64,000 nt of DNA from Paenibacillus luteus (GCF_006542765.1 NZ_SKCD01000011.1:124001-188000); one strand, 5' to 3'. Numbered from the stretch's first letter, positions 17,312-26,565 are shown. The notes: a model not told the origin generated them from the sequence alone. Program-made: numbers and translations.

Positions 17312-18250
17312 TCATGTCGTACGGTATACATAGGGATCTTCCGGCGTTTCAATCGGTTGCCATTCGTTAACCTTCAAGACAGGAATCGTTTGTTTGAACG
17401 GCTGATAGAGCTCCCATGTCAGCTTACCAGTCACACGCACCCAATCATCGTCCTTCATTTGCGTGTTTTTGGGGAATTCAACCAACATTCCGAAAACTCC
17501 GGAATCGGCAACACAATGAATGAATCCAAATCGGAAAATGAAATAATGGTTGCCATCCACTTGCTGGCCTTTGTAAGCAAAGCCATCAAACCCAATGGTT
17601 TTGCCCATGAAAGCCTCTGGCGAATTATAAATAACCTCCATGCCTTTTAAATAATCCGCTTCGGTTAGGAGAATCTCAGGTCGCTTGATATATTCGGCCA
17701 GCTCTTTGTTTTTAACAAGGTCATAGTCATCTTTACGGTAAAAAACGCTGGAATCCGGCTTCAAAAATTGATGGGCGCCAGGATTTTTTTCAATATTTTC
17801 TTCAAAGCTGGGAAAGGAAAAGCCTTTGGCTTTAACAAAGCTGGAATCCAGCGCGTAGGCGGGCAGAAATAACCCTGTAACAATCGGTACAAACAATATT
17901 GAGTAGCTTATTAAGCGCTTTAGCTTGCTTTCATTGCCATGGGAATGTCCATGATCGTGGTCATGACAATGCACGTGATCATGTGATAGGTTAGCATGAA
18001 CATGCGCATGGTCATCGCGATCACAACTGCTCGATTGATTAGCAATTTCAGCAGCTTCCCGTTGCTTCTCTTCGGTTATTTGCTTCCGCGAAACCCGTAC
18101 AAACTCGAATACACTTAATAATCCCATAATGACTACGGCACTCAGTGATAGATAGGAATATTTCATATTAATATATTTCTTAATGTCACCCGTATAATGA
18201 AGCATGAAAAACATGAATGAAAATCCGAATAAAATAAAAAAACGTATCAT
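17312..18250 (-). CDS. YcgQ-like (TIGR03943) membrane protein with His-rich loop
   Basis: The 312-residue protein has an N-terminal membrane pair, then a His/Asp-rich hydrophilic segment (about residues 77-105: repeated HxH and DHDHGHSHG motifs), another membrane helix, and a soluble C-terminal domain with a DWVRVTGKL strand. The organisation matches the TIGR03943 / DUF1980 family, exemplified by B. subtilis YcgQ, which is encoded next to a DUF318 permease. The His-rich segment suggests metal binding, perhaps zinc. It overlaps the permease gene by 4 nt (ATGA), so the two are cotranslated and probably work as a complex. The transported species is not known from sequence. Confidence 0.8.
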   Translation of the reverse strand: MIRFFILFGFSFMFFMLHYTGDIKKYINMKYSYLSLSAVVIMGLLSVFEFVRVSRKQITEEKQREAAEIANQSSSCDRDDHAHVHANLSHDHVHCHDHDHGHSHGNESKLKRLISYSILFVPIVTGLFLPAYALDSSFVKAKGFSFPSFEENIEKNPGAHQFLKPDSSVFYRKDDYDLVKNKELAEYIKRPEILLTEADYLKGMEVIYNSPEAFMGKTIGFDGFAYKGQQVDGNHYFIFRFGFIHCVADSGVFGMLVEFPKNTQMKDDDWVRVTGKLTWELYQPFKQTIPVLKVNEWQPIETPEDPYVYRTT

Positions 18251-19155
18251 CCGAATATCCTCCCTACAATCAACGAACCCGCCAAGGTGAAAACCGTGAC
18301 TAGCGCGATCAACACAAATACAAATTTACTGCGATAGGTTCCGAGCAGCATCAGCGTATTTTTAATATCAATCATGGGGCCAAATACAAGAAAGGCGGAT
18401 AAGGAACCCACGGTAAATGTACTTCTGAACGATGCAGCAATGAAAGCATCGGCTTCCGAGCACAATGAGATTAGGAAAGCCAGAGCGATCATGACTAGCG
18501 ACGAAGTGACAGGATTACTGCCTAAATGCAGCAAATAGGACGTTGGTACAAAGGTTTGCATGCAAGCGGCAAGGAAGGCGCCAAAGACCAAATACTTCCC
18601 GACAGAGAAAAATTCTTCAATGGCATGAACAATGACTTCATACATTTTCTTGCCGATTGATGCTGGCCGCCCTTTTCGTACAGAGACTTGCTCAGTCCCG
18701 GCTGCAGCTTGTCCGTCCTGCACTCGGAAAGGCAGCTCCTTGAACGTCAAGGAAACAATCAAGGCCACGCAAAAAGCAACGGCAACGGCAAGCCCTGCCC
18801 GGATACCGACCATCTCCCAATCATTTCCGAAAGCGATATAGGTTGAAAATAATACGATCGGATTGATAATCGGTCCGGTCAGCATAAAGGCAATGCCCGC
18901 GTGAAGCGGCATGCCTTTGTTAATAAGCCTTTTCGTTATCGGAACGATCCCGCACTCGCAGGAGGGGAAGAACATGCCGATGCCGCAGCCAAAAAGAATG
19001 GCCAAGACCCGATTCTTAGGCATAATACGGGCAATCCAGTTATCTTTTACGAAGGCTTGAATGAATCCCGAGATGAGGACGCCGACTAGCACGAATGGAA
19101 TGGCTTCCATCACCATGCTAATAAATATCGTATTAAGTTGATAAAGGGTTGTCAC
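18247..19155 (-). CDS. Permease, DUF318 / ArsP_1 family (YcgR-like)
   Basis: The 302-residue integral membrane protein has about eight helices and family motifs: FPSCECGIVPITKRLINKGMP with its CxC, GIAFMLTGPIINPIVLFSTY, and LCSEADAFIAASF in the second half. The Cys-containing loop is characteristic of the ArsP_1 / DUF318 permeases. Members export organoarsenicals or accompany a YcgQ partner; here the YcgQ-like gene follows immediately. GTG 19155 is preceded by CGGAGATGAG. It lies 43 nt after the ABC-F gene on the same strand and may be in its transcript. Confidence 0.85.
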   Translation of the reverse strand: MTTLYQLNTIFISMVMEAIPFVLVGVLISGFIQAFVKDNWIARIMPKNRVLAILFGCGIGMFFPSCECGIVPITKRLINKGMPLHAGIAFMLTGPIINPIVLFSTYIAFGNDWEMVGIRAGLAVAVAFCVALIVSLTFKELPFRVQDGQAAAGTEQVSVRKGRPASIGKKMYEVIVHAIEEFFSVGKYLVFGAFLAACMQTFVPTSYLLHLGSNPVTSSLVMIALAFLISLCSEADAFIAASFRSTFTVGSLSAFLVFGPMIDIKNTLMLLGTYRSKFVFVLIALVTVFTLAGSLIVGRIFG

Positions 19156-19198
19156 ATTGTCTCATCTCCGGGCGAACAGGCTCATCGTGCATTCCTTG

Positions 19199-20779
19199 TT
19201 ATACCGATTGCTGGCTGACGGTACCTCCGGGCTCGAAGGTAAGCAGCTTCGTTGCGATTTTATCAATAAAGAAGCGGTCATGACTGACCGTTACTACAGC
19301 TCCGGGAAAATGAAGCAAGGCCTGCTCCATCACCTGAATGCTTGTCAAATCCAAATGATTCGTTGGTTCATCCAAGATAATGACCTCTGCGCCGGACAGC
19401 AGGCATTTAGCTAAAGCTACGCGTGCTTGCTGGCCGCCGGATAGCGTGCCTATGACTTTCTGAAGATCGGCCTCGGAGAACTGAAGCATGGACAAGAACT
19501 TGTTCACCTTTTTTCTAGGCGCATTCAGGCCAAGCCCAAATATATTAACGGCATGGCTTACCGTGTCCTTCGGATCAAGCTCGTCCCACATCCGATTGAA
19601 GAAAGCATAATCGACGCCTTTGTTCCATTGCACCTTGCCGGAATCGGCAGGCTCCTGTCCCGTTAATACTTTAATGAGCGTTGATTTACCGCTCCCGTTG
19701 GAGCCGATGATCGCTATCCTGTCTTCCTTTTGGATATCAAAGCTGATATTTTCAAAAATAACCCGGTCCGCATACGTTTTGCTAATCGCCTCTACCGAGC
19801 ACAGGTTATCCGGAAATCGCAGATTCTCATAAATATCCGTAATCAATACATTAACCGGATGGGGCTCTACTCGCTTCTTCAAATCTGCGAGCTTGCGCGA
19901 GAGGCGATCTTTAGAAGACTTTCGTTTGGAGCGGTCATCGATCTCTTCCGCCTCCATCAGGAGCAGCTCCTCTTCCCATTCAAATTGGCGATCAAGCTCT
20001 TTTTTGCGAAGCTTCTTTTTCCGAATATAATCGGTGTAATTGCCCTCGTATTCCTGAAAATGATAATTTTCAATTTCAATGGTACGCGTAACCACGCGGT
20101 CAATAAATTGGCGGTCATGGGAGATAAGCACCATCGTACCGCTGAATCGATGCAGCCATTGCTCCAGCCAAGCCAGACCCTCCAGATCCAAAAAGTTAGT
20201 CGGCTCGTCGAGCAGAACGATGTCGGGCACTTCAATGAGCATTTTGGCAAGCGCTGCGCGATTGCGCCACCCGCCGGAGAGCTGGTCAACAGGCTGCTGG
20301 CGCGATTGATCATTGAAGCCAAGCTTCGTCAGCACCGTATCAATCTCAACTGCTGCATTCCAGCCATCATGGTGCTCCATTTGCTCGAACAGCTCCGCTT
20401 GGCGATCCAGCAGAGCGTTCATCTCTTTGTCATCTGCCACACTGCCTAGCTTCTCGCCGATCTCAGCTAATTCACGCTCGATGCTCCATATATGTTCATA
20501 ACATTGTTCAAGCTCCTGCTTGACGGAGCGCGTACCGCTCAGCTCGGAGAATTGGGAGAAGTAGCTGAGCTTTAGCTGCGGATCTCGCTCTACCTTACCG
20601 GCAGTGGGCTCTTCCTGCCCTAGAATGAGCTTGAATACGGTTGATTTCCCAGCGCCGTTTCGTCCAATCAACCCAATCCTCTCGCCCTTGCTAATGCGAA
20701 AATAAATATCTCGGAATATGAGCGTGTCCCCATATTTTTTAGTTACATTTTCTAATCGAATAATACTAATGACAATCAC
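19199..20779 (-). CDS. ABC-F family ATPase
   Basis: The product (about 525 residues) has two ABC ATPase domains in one chain and no membrane segment, as in the ABC-F translation factors and antibiotic-resistance proteins. Walker A motifs GRNGAGKST and GSNGSGKST, signatures LSGGWRNR and LSGGQQAR, Walker B LLDEPTNFLDL and ILDEPTNHLDL, and the long charged inter-domain linker are all intact. The subgroup is not certain. The start is unclear: GTG 20779 is in frame but has almost no leader. ATT 20770 has AGAGGTG at ideal distance and would give the family-typical M-S-I-I-R-L-E-N start. A TTGACA-N18-TAAAAC promoter at 20791-20820 rules out starts further upstream. Confidence 0.88.
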   Translation of the reverse strand: MIVISIIRLENVTKKYGDTLIFRDIYFRISKGERIGLIGRNGAGKSTVFKLILGQEEPTAGKVERDPQLKLSYFSQFSELSGTRSVKQELEQCYEHIWSIERELAEIGEKLGSVADDKEMNALLDRQAELFEQMEHHDGWNAAVEIDTVLTKLGFNDQSRQQPVDQLSGGWRNRAALAKMLIEVPDIVLLDEPTNFLDLEGLAWLEQWLHRFSGTMVLISHDRQFIDRVVTRTIEIENYHFQEYEGNYTDYIRKKKLRKKELDRQFEWEEELLLMEAEEIDDRSKRKSSKDRLSRKLADLKKRVEPHPVNVLITDIYENLRFPDNLCSVEAISKTYADRVIFENISFDIQKEDRIAIIGSNGSGKSTLIKVLTGQEPADSGKVQWNKGVDYAFFNRMWDELDPKDTVSHAVNIFGLGLNAPRKKVNKFLSMLQFSEADLQKVIGTLSGGQQARVALAKCLLSGAEVIILDEPTNHLDLTSIQVMEQALLHFPGAVVTVSHDRFFIDKIATKLLTFEPGGTVSQQSV

Positions 20780-20790
20780 CTCTGTATATG

Positions 20791-20820
20791 GTTTTAAACC
20801 ACGGGAGACCTTTGTGTCAA
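20791..20820 (-). promoter_or_regulatory. Probable sigma-A promoter of the ABC-F gene
   Basis: On the minus strand TTGACA (20820-20815) and TAAAAC (20796-20791) are separated by 18 nt. They lie just upstream of the likely translation start and downstream of the nasC terminator. Confidence 0.5.
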
Positions 20821-20833
20821 GCAATCGGCAAGA

Positions 20834-20875
20834 AAGGACCACATGGCCCATTGCTGGCAGCTCATTGTGGTCCTT
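20834..20875 (-). terminator. Terminator of the moeA-nasB-nasC operon
   Basis: The stem AAGGACCACA / TGTGGTCCTT with an extra paired GGC/GCC segment in the loop lies 16 nt past the nasC stop, followed by TTTCTTG on the minus strand. Confidence 0.75.
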
Positions 20876-20890
20876 CGGAATAAGTAGAAA

Positions 20891-23047
20891 TTATAGCAAC
20901 TGTTCTAATTTGAGAGATTTTAAGCGCAGCGGTGCAATATGAACAGTCGAGGTTTTAAAGCCAGGCATTTTGCAGTCGGGATCGAGCTCGGGACTCGTCG
21001 CTTTATTTACGTTTTGCAATCCGCCCCAGTGCATGGGAACGAACACGGTGTCCTCTCTTATCTTATCCGTTATTCGGCTTCGAACAGAGAAGCTGCCTCT
21101 GCGCGAGGTTACCTCCACCCACTCCCCGTCCTCAATCCGGTGCTTTCTTGCCGTGGCGGAGTGCATCTCCACATAGTTTTCAATGTTCCGGGCAGCAAGC
21201 GAAGGGCTTTTATGGGTCTGAACACCAGTTAAATAATGAGCCAGCACTCTTCCGTTCGTCATAATTAATGGATACTGTTCGTTTGGTATTTCCTGTGGGA
21301 GCTTGCTGTTAACGGGGAAAAATTTAGCTTTGCCGTCTGGATGGGCGAACTCGTGCTCGAACATCATGCCTTGGTTTCCGTTCTCATCAGTGGAAGGGCA
21401 TGGCCAGTATACGCCGCCCTCACGCCGCAATCGCTCATACGTAATTCCGTAATAATCGGCAAGCCCACCGCGACTTGCAAGCCGGAGCTCATCAAATATA
21501 TCTTGAGCGGAATCGTATTTGAAATAGCACTGCTTGCCGAGCTTCTCGGCTAATTGGCATAATATGGACCAATCATGACGGGACTCGCCGGGAGCGGCCG
21601 CTGTGGATTCGCGTAGCAGCACTCGCCCTTCCAAATTCGTTAGCGTTCCTGTATTTTCGAGGTAAGCCGTAATTGGGAGAATAATATCAGCCATCCGGGC
21701 GGTTTCCGACATGAACATGTCTGCCACGACCAGAAGCTCAAGGCTTTCCAAAGCTTCCTCTACCAGATTGGCATTGGGATTCGAGACGACCGGATTAGAC
21801 CCCATGACGAATAAGGAACGGATCTCTTGCTGGTGGACAAGCTCCATCATTTCGTAGGCGGACACTCCCTTGCGCGGAAGCTCAGCTGGTTCAATTCCCC
21901 AAACACCTGCTACATAACGTCGATCTTCTTCATTCTCAATACTCCGATAGCCGGGCAATTGATCGCTCTTTTGACCATGCTCCCGTCCGCCTTGCCCATT
22001 TCCTTGACCCGTAATGGCGCCATAGCCGCAGCCAGGCTTGCCAATCTTTCCAGTCGCAAGCACCATATTCAAGAAGTTACGAACGGCCACATGTCCGTCG
22101 GTTTGCTGCTCAACGCCTCGAGCGGTGAAAATAATGCTAGTCTCCGCTAGTCCATAGGCGAGCGCCGCTTTACGGATAACAGCCTCCTTGAGGCCGGTTA
22201 GCTCCGCCACCTCTTCCAGCAGAACGCTATCCATGTGTGACTTCAATTGTTCATATCCGCTTGTGCGATTGGCGATAAACGAGTGATCGAGAAGATTCTC
22301 TTCGAAGAGAACCTTCAGGAGGCCATTGGCAAGCGCAGCGTCAGTTCCTGGTTTTACTTGCAGATGGATATCTGCCATATCGGCAGTTGCCGTAATTCTA
22401 GGATCAATGACGATAATGATGGCCCCGTTTTCTTTTGCTTTCGTAAAATAAGGCATCAAGGTCGGCTGGCATTCCGCGATGTTGGTTCCTGCCAGCACGA
22501 TGCAGCGAGCAAGCGGAATATCGGAGAGTCTGCAGGTCAATCCACGGTCTACGCCAAAGGTTTTATTGCCGGCAGAAGCAGCGGCAGACATACAGAAACG
22601 GCCATTATAGTCCACATACCGTGTACCAAGCGCGACTCGGGAGAATTTGCCTAGCAAATAGGCAGTTTCATTCGTTAATGAGCCTCCACCATATACGCCG
22701 AGAGCATCTGCCCCGTGCTTATGGGTAATCGTTTGGAACTTGCTCTCAATCGCATCCAATGCTTCTTCCCAGGTGACAGGTACGTGCTGGTCATTCTTCT
22801 TCATTAACGGTTGAAGAATGCGATCTCGGCTAGTCGCGTGCTGATGTGCATTCCTGCCCTTTACGCACAAGCGGCCTTCTGAAGCAGCATTAGGAAGTCC
22901 TTCAATCGAATAAGTAAAACGACGCGCCCCCGTGGTATCCGGTTCTTTAACCACCCGCATCTTACACTGTACGCTGCAAAACGGGCACTGCGTATCCAGT
23001 ACAACAAGCGAATCTTTTACCGCAGAGCTTTTATTTATTGGCTGCAT
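20891..23047 (-). CDS. nasC: Assimilatory nitrate reductase, catalytic subunit
   Basis: The 718-residue molybdopterin oxidoreductase reduces nitrate to nitrite in the cytoplasm for assimilation. Cys21, Cys24, Cys28 and Cys61 form the N-terminal [4Fe-4S] motif. The Mo-ligating Cys is Cys152 in YNGRFCMSAA, as in cytoplasmic Nas-type enzymes rather than the Asp of membrane Nar enzymes. GYGAITGQGNGQGGREHG is the typical cofactor loop. There is no Tat signal, consistent with a cytosolic enzyme. The start overlaps the end of nasB by 13 nt, so the subunits are translationally coupled. B. subtilis nomenclature is used. Confidence 0.94.
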   Translation of the reverse strand: MQPINKSSAVKDSLVVLDTQCPFCSVQCKMRVVKEPDTTGARRFTYSIEGLPNAASEGRLCVKGRNAHQHATSRDRILQPLMKKNDQHVPVTWEEALDAIESKFQTITHKHGADALGVYGGGSLTNETAYLLGKFSRVALGTRYVDYNGRFCMSAAASAGNKTFGVDRGLTCRLSDIPLARCIVLAGTNIAECQPTLMPYFTKAKENGAIIIVIDPRITATADMADIHLQVKPGTDAALANGLLKVLFEENLLDHSFIANRTSGYEQLKSHMDSVLLEEVAELTGLKEAVIRKAALAYGLAETSIIFTARGVEQQTDGHVAVRNFLNMVLATGKIGKPGCGYGAITGQGNGQGGREHGQKSDQLPGYRSIENEEDRRYVAGVWGIEPAELPRKGVSAYEMMELVHQQEIRSLFVMGSNPVVSNPNANLVEEALESLELLVVADMFMSETARMADIILPITAYLENTGTLTNLEGRVLLRESTAAAPGESRHDWSILCQLAEKLGKQCYFKYDSAQDIFDELRLASRGGLADYYGITYERLRREGGVYWPCPSTDENGNQGMMFEHEFAHPDGKAKFFPVNSKLPQEIPNEQYPLIMTNGRVLAHYLTGVQTHKSPSLAARNIENYVEMHSATARKHRIEDGEWVEVTSRRGSFSVRSRITDKIREDTVFVPMHWGGLQNVNKATSPELDPDCKMPGFKTSTVHIAPLRLKSLKLEQLL

Positions 23048-25164
23048 ATGCGTTCACCAAGCCTTTCACTATTTAGATAAGAGGCAGCAGCTTCCGCTCG
23101 GCTCATAAGGTCCATACGATGCTCAACATCCAATACCGATTCCCTGATCTCATCGATCGCTATCCTCTCCAACCACTTCCATACCCTTTCCCCATTTTCT
23201 GCTTGCTCCCGATAGAGTTGTAAAATGGCTATACAAAGTTCTATTGCTAAGGAATCAGACTCGGCAATCCCGATCAACTGTCCTTGCTTCACGGGATGCT
23301 CTGCATGGCCTCCGGCATAAACCTCCCACCCTGCTGGAGAACCGGCAATCCCGAGATCTTGGACAAGCACACCTGCTGGGCTATGAATTCCAGAGGAGAT
23401 CGCCCCTTTCACAGGTGATGGGAACGTTAGGTATTGGCAAGCATGGTGCATTTGTTTCGCTAACAAAGTCGTATTAAATCCGCTGACTGGTGGTGAAGGG
23501 ACGTCTAGGGTTAGCTTGCGGGAATTGTTGCTTTTGTTATAAGCAGACGCTTCATTCGCTTGCTGCGGATAATAAAGAGTCCAATAATAGGACAAAGCCT
23601 CAGAACAAGTTGAACAGCCCGCTAAGTTTTGCCAGCCTAGCGTCTCCATAACTTCATGTTTACTTGTAAATACACCATTCTTCATGGCAGACTTGACCAT
23701 ATCATGATTGAGGGTAGTACAATTGCAAATCGGGGTAACCGTAGGAGCCAACGATTCCTTATCATCCCGAAGGGCATAACGGACGATTGCAGCTACCATA
23801 GGCCGGCAGCCACCGCAGGAGCTTGAAGCTTTTGTACGGTCGCGCACTTGCTCAATGGTTCGCAAGCCATCCTCCATAACCGCGCACATAATGGACGATT
23901 TGGTGACTGCGTTGCAAGCACAGACCGTCTCGCGCTCAGGCATGCTAACAACTATGCTATCCTCGTCCGATTGATCTTCCTTTGGCTTTGCAGCGAGCTC
24001 GGCTATAGGAGCGCCCCTCTTTACTAAGCCGAGCAAGGAAGTTCCTTCTGCTGTACTGCCAAACAAAATAGCTCCGCTTACTTTGCCGTCTTTCATCGTT
24101 ATTTTCTTATAGGTTCCTTGAATGCCATCATAGACCTGTAACGCAGTATCCGCCTCTCCTTGCTGAATACTGCCTACCGAAAATACCTCTACACCAGATA
24201 CTTTCAACTGCGCATAGGGCACAGAGCCTTCATAGCCAACCGCTTGAGTACCGCATAAGCTTCCTGCAAGCACCTTCCCCTGTTCATAAAGCGGCGCAAC
24301 AAGGCCGTATGCGACCCCGCGATGCTCCGCGCATTCGCCGACTGCGTAAATACTGGGATCGCTCGTTCGCATAAAATCGTCTACGACGATGGCTCGATTC
24401 GTTGTTAGCCCGCTTTCTTTGGCAAGGGTAATGTTAGGCCGTATTCCAACAGAAATAACGATTAGATCCGCCTCCAGCGTACTGCCGTTGGAGAACCTTA
24501 TGCCTTTCGCACGGCTCAGTCCTATAATACTTTCGGTTTCCTTGCTAAGCCAAAAACGCATGCCCTGCTGCTCCAGCTCTTTGCGCAGCATGTCAGCAGC
24601 CATGACGTCAAGCTGGCGATTCATTAAATAAGGGGCATTATGGATGACTTCCGTTTGCATACCGAGATTCAAGAGACCGCGTGCTGCTTCAAGACCTAGC
24701 AGACCTCCTCCAATTACGGCTGCTTTTTTATACTTTTTCGAATATTCGATCATGGTGGCGCAATCCTCCATGCTCCGGAAAGCAATAACGCCTGGCTTAT
24801 GAATGCCGACGATCGGGGGAATGAAAGCGGAAGATCCTGTTGCTATAATAAGAAAATCATATTTGGCGCGGATACCGGATAAAGTCGTCACTTGACGGGC
24901 TTGGATATCCATATGAACGACCGTCTCTCCTGTATAAAGCTTAATCTCTCTCTCTTCGTACCATGACCAGTCGTTGATAACGATGCTGTCGATGGTCGAA
25001 TCTCCTTGCAGCACCTTGGATAATAATATCCGATTATAATTGGGATGCGGCTCGCTGCCAAATACAGTAATGTCAAACCGGTCAGGCTCCAGCTTTAGTA
25101 TCTCCTCGACACACTTGATGCCAGCCATGCCATTTCCGATTACAACAAGCTTTTCTCTCTTCAT
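23035..25164 (-). CDS. nasB: Assimilatory nitrate reductase electron-transfer subunit (NirB-like)
   Basis: The 709-residue flavoprotein passes electrons from NAD(P)H to the nitrate reductase. The N-terminal 400 residues are a two-dinucleotide-fold reductase (VIGNGMAG for FAD, VIGGGLLGLEAARG for NAD(P)). Two BFD-like [2Fe-2S] domains follow (VCACNAV...SCGGC around 420-465 and ICNCTTL...GCSTC around 485-530). The C-terminal 150 residues resemble the nitrite/sulfite reductase haemoprotein (LGIAGSPAGWEVYAGGHAE, LQLYREQAENGERVWKWLERI). They lack the Cys pairs that bind siroheme/[4Fe-4S]: where SGCPRNC is expected there is SSGIHSP. It is thus a NirB-derived protein without a working nitrite reductase site. 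The gene lies between moeA and nasC. Confidence 0.9.
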   Translation of the reverse strand: MKREKLVVIGNGMAGIKCVEEILKLEPDRFDITVFGSEPHPNYNRILLSKVLQGDSTIDSIVINDWSWYEEREIKLYTGETVVHMDIQARQVTTLSGIRAKYDFLIIATGSSAFIPPIVGIHKPGVIAFRSMEDCATMIEYSKKYKKAAVIGGGLLGLEAARGLLNLGMQTEVIHNAPYLMNRQLDVMAADMLRKELEQQGMRFWLSKETESIIGLSRAKGIRFSNGSTLEADLIVISVGIRPNITLAKESGLTTNRAIVVDDFMRTSDPSIYAVGECAEHRGVAYGLVAPLYEQGKVLAGSLCGTQAVGYEGSVPYAQLKVSGVEVFSVGSIQQGEADTALQVYDGIQGTYKKITMKDGKVSGAILFGSTAEGTSLLGLVKRGAPIAELAAKPKEDQSDEDSIVVSMPERETVCACNAVTKSSIMCAVMEDGLRTIEQVRDRTKASSSCGGCRPMVAAIVRYALRDDKESLAPTVTPICNCTTLNHDMVKSAMKNGVFTSKHEVMETLGWQNLAGCSTCSEALSYYWTLYYPQQANEASAYNKSNNSRKLTLDVPSPPVSGFNTTLLAKQMHHACQYLTFPSPVKGAISSGIHSPAGVLVQDLGIAGSPAGWEVYAGGHAEHPVKQGQLIGIAESDSLAIELCIAILQLYREQAENGERVWKWLERIAIDEIRESVLDVEHRMDLMSRAEAAASYLNSERLGERICSQ

Positions 25165-25191
25165 CTATGCTCACATCCACTCGCGAATTTA

Positions 25192-26457
25192 CTATATCAT
25201 CAATGTAACCCACCGAACCTCTTGCCCTGCATCGGCACCAGAGCCACCAGCTTGAATAAGAGCCAATGCATTTGCCCTTGCGAAAGCAGCCACATTTCCA
25301 GATTTATCATTGCGAAGCGGCTCGATCATCCACTCTTTTCCATTACGGTATACGAACGCTCTTATATATCGAGGATATGGAGATGGTTTGTCTATCGGAT
25401 CGGTTAATCTTCCCTCCAGCCATTCTTGACGATAATCATTTCTGCCGGTAGCTTTCATGACGATTGGGCGCAGCAGCAGCTCGGAGCCTGTGAAGCAAGC
25501 TGACGGATTGCCGGATAAACATAGTAACAGCTTGTTTCCAAATTGATAAGCAGAGGCAGGTGTTCCCGGTCTCATAAGAACCTTAGTAAACAAGGTTTCA
25601 CCGCCAATCGCAGCAGCAGCTTGCTTAACAAAATCGTATTCACCGACGGAGACGCCCCCTATCGTAACTACAATATCAGCTCTATGAAGCGCATCTGATA
25701 TTGCGTTCTCAATCGTTTTCTGGCAATCAGCTATAGGCTTGTAGCGCTGTACTTCCGCACCAAGCTCACGCAGCCTCGCTCCAACCATAAAACTGTTAGC
25801 ATCGAAGATTTGACTTGGACGAAGCTGGCAGCCTGGCGTGGCCAGCTCGTCACCAACTGGAATAACCGCAACAATGGGTTTCTTGTACACATGGACCTCA
25901 CTTTGTCCAAACGATGCAAGCACAGCAATTTCCTTTGCTTTAATCGCCGTACCCCGATATAAAATATTCAGCCCTTGTGGAACATCCTCGCCTTTTTCAG
26001 CGATATGCTGCCCCTTTTGGCTAGTGCGGTCAACTTGTATGGAAGGAAGACCGAGCAAATCTTTTCTTGCGACAGCAGCTTCCTGAATGACGATCGCATC
26101 ATACCCCGCAGGCACGGGGGCGCCCGTAAAGATTCGGACAGCTTCTACAAGGTGTAACGTTGCTTCCTTCTCTTCTTGATACTGGCCAGCACGAACCTCA
26201 TGACTTACCTTCAGTCGAACGGGCTGTTCCCTTGACGCGCCCAGCGTGGAAGCAGAAACGACGGCATACCCGTCCATAGCTGCCCTGCGGAATGGAGGTA
26301 AAGCGAATGGGCTTTCAAAGTCCAGAGCAAGCACGCGTGATAATGAAGCTTCTAACGGAACTGCTTCCGCAATAGGGATCTGAATAACTTTTACCATTTT
26401 CATGACGGCGATGGATACGGATGCAGTTAGCGAATCCGGCAAAGTGATGGTTGACAT
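25192..26457 (-). CDS. moeA: Molybdopterin molybdenumtransferase MoeA
   Basis: The 421-residue enzyme inserts molybdate into adenylated molybdopterin, the last step of Mo-cofactor synthesis. Domain landmarks are FRRAAMDGYAV, the ITGGVSVGEYDF-type loop seen here as TIGGVSVGEYDF, PGTPASAYQFGNKLLLCLSGNPSACF, and a C-terminal domain IV beta barrel. It is the first gene of the nitrate reductase operon, 27 nt before nasB, so cofactor supply is coupled to enzyme expression. ATG 26457 follows GGGGAGGAATTTC. A 120-nt leader with a terminator and ANTAR-type hairpins precedes it. Confidence 0.94.
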   Translation of the reverse strand: MSTITLPDSLTASVSIAVMKMVKVIQIPIAEAVPLEASLSRVLALDFESPFALPPFRRAAMDGYAVVSASTLGASREQPVRLKVSHEVRAGQYQEEKEATLHLVEAVRIFTGAPVPAGYDAIVIQEAAVARKDLLGLPSIQVDRTSQKGQHIAEKGEDVPQGLNILYRGTAIKAKEIAVLASFGQSEVHVYKKPIVAVIPVGDELATPGCQLRPSQIFDANSFMVGARLRELGAEVQRYKPIADCQKTIENAISDALHRADIVVTIGGVSVGEYDFVKQAAAAIGGETLFTKVLMRPGTPASAYQFGNKLLLCLSGNPSACFTGSELLLRPIVMKATGRNDYRQEWLEGRLTDPIDKPSPYPRYIRAFVYRNGKEWMIEPLRNDKSGNVAAFARANALALIQAGGSGADAGQEVRWVTLMI

Positions 26458-26499
26458 GAAATTCCTCCCCGTAAGTTAGGTATAACGATAAATGAACAG

Positions 26500-26532
26500 A
26501 AAAAGCCCTCTCCCGCTAATGGGGAAAAGGGC
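26500..26532 (-). terminator. Leader terminator (attenuator) of moeA-nasB-nasC
   Basis: On the minus strand GCCCTTTTCCC pairs with GGGAGAGGGC and is followed by TTTTT. It lies in the 5' leader, about 45 nt before the moeA start, so full-length transcription needs antitermination. Its 5' arm includes the GCC strand of the upstream ANTAR-type hairpin P2, so the two structures exclude each other. Confidence 0.7.
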
Positions 26533-26565
26533 ATCGTTGCCGTAGGAGCGTGCACGCCACTGTGC
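26530..26565 (-). ncRNA. ANTAR-type dual-hexaloop leader RNA of moeA-nasB-nasC
   Basis: On the minus strand, hairpin P1 is GCAC-AGTGGC-GTGC (26565-26552) and hairpin P2 is GGC-AACGAT-GCC (26541-26530). Both hexaloops have A at position 1 and G at position 4, the defining identity of ANTAR antiterminator targets. P2 overlaps the terminator 5' arm. The narK leader on the other side has the same P1 stem. P2 has only three strong base pairs, which keeps the call short of certain. Confidence 0.65.

Noticed and set aside
19730-20449. 239-codon ORF antisense to the ABC-F gene
   Set aside because: It lies entirely inside a well-supported coding gene on the other strand and has no family resemblance or ribosome binding site.
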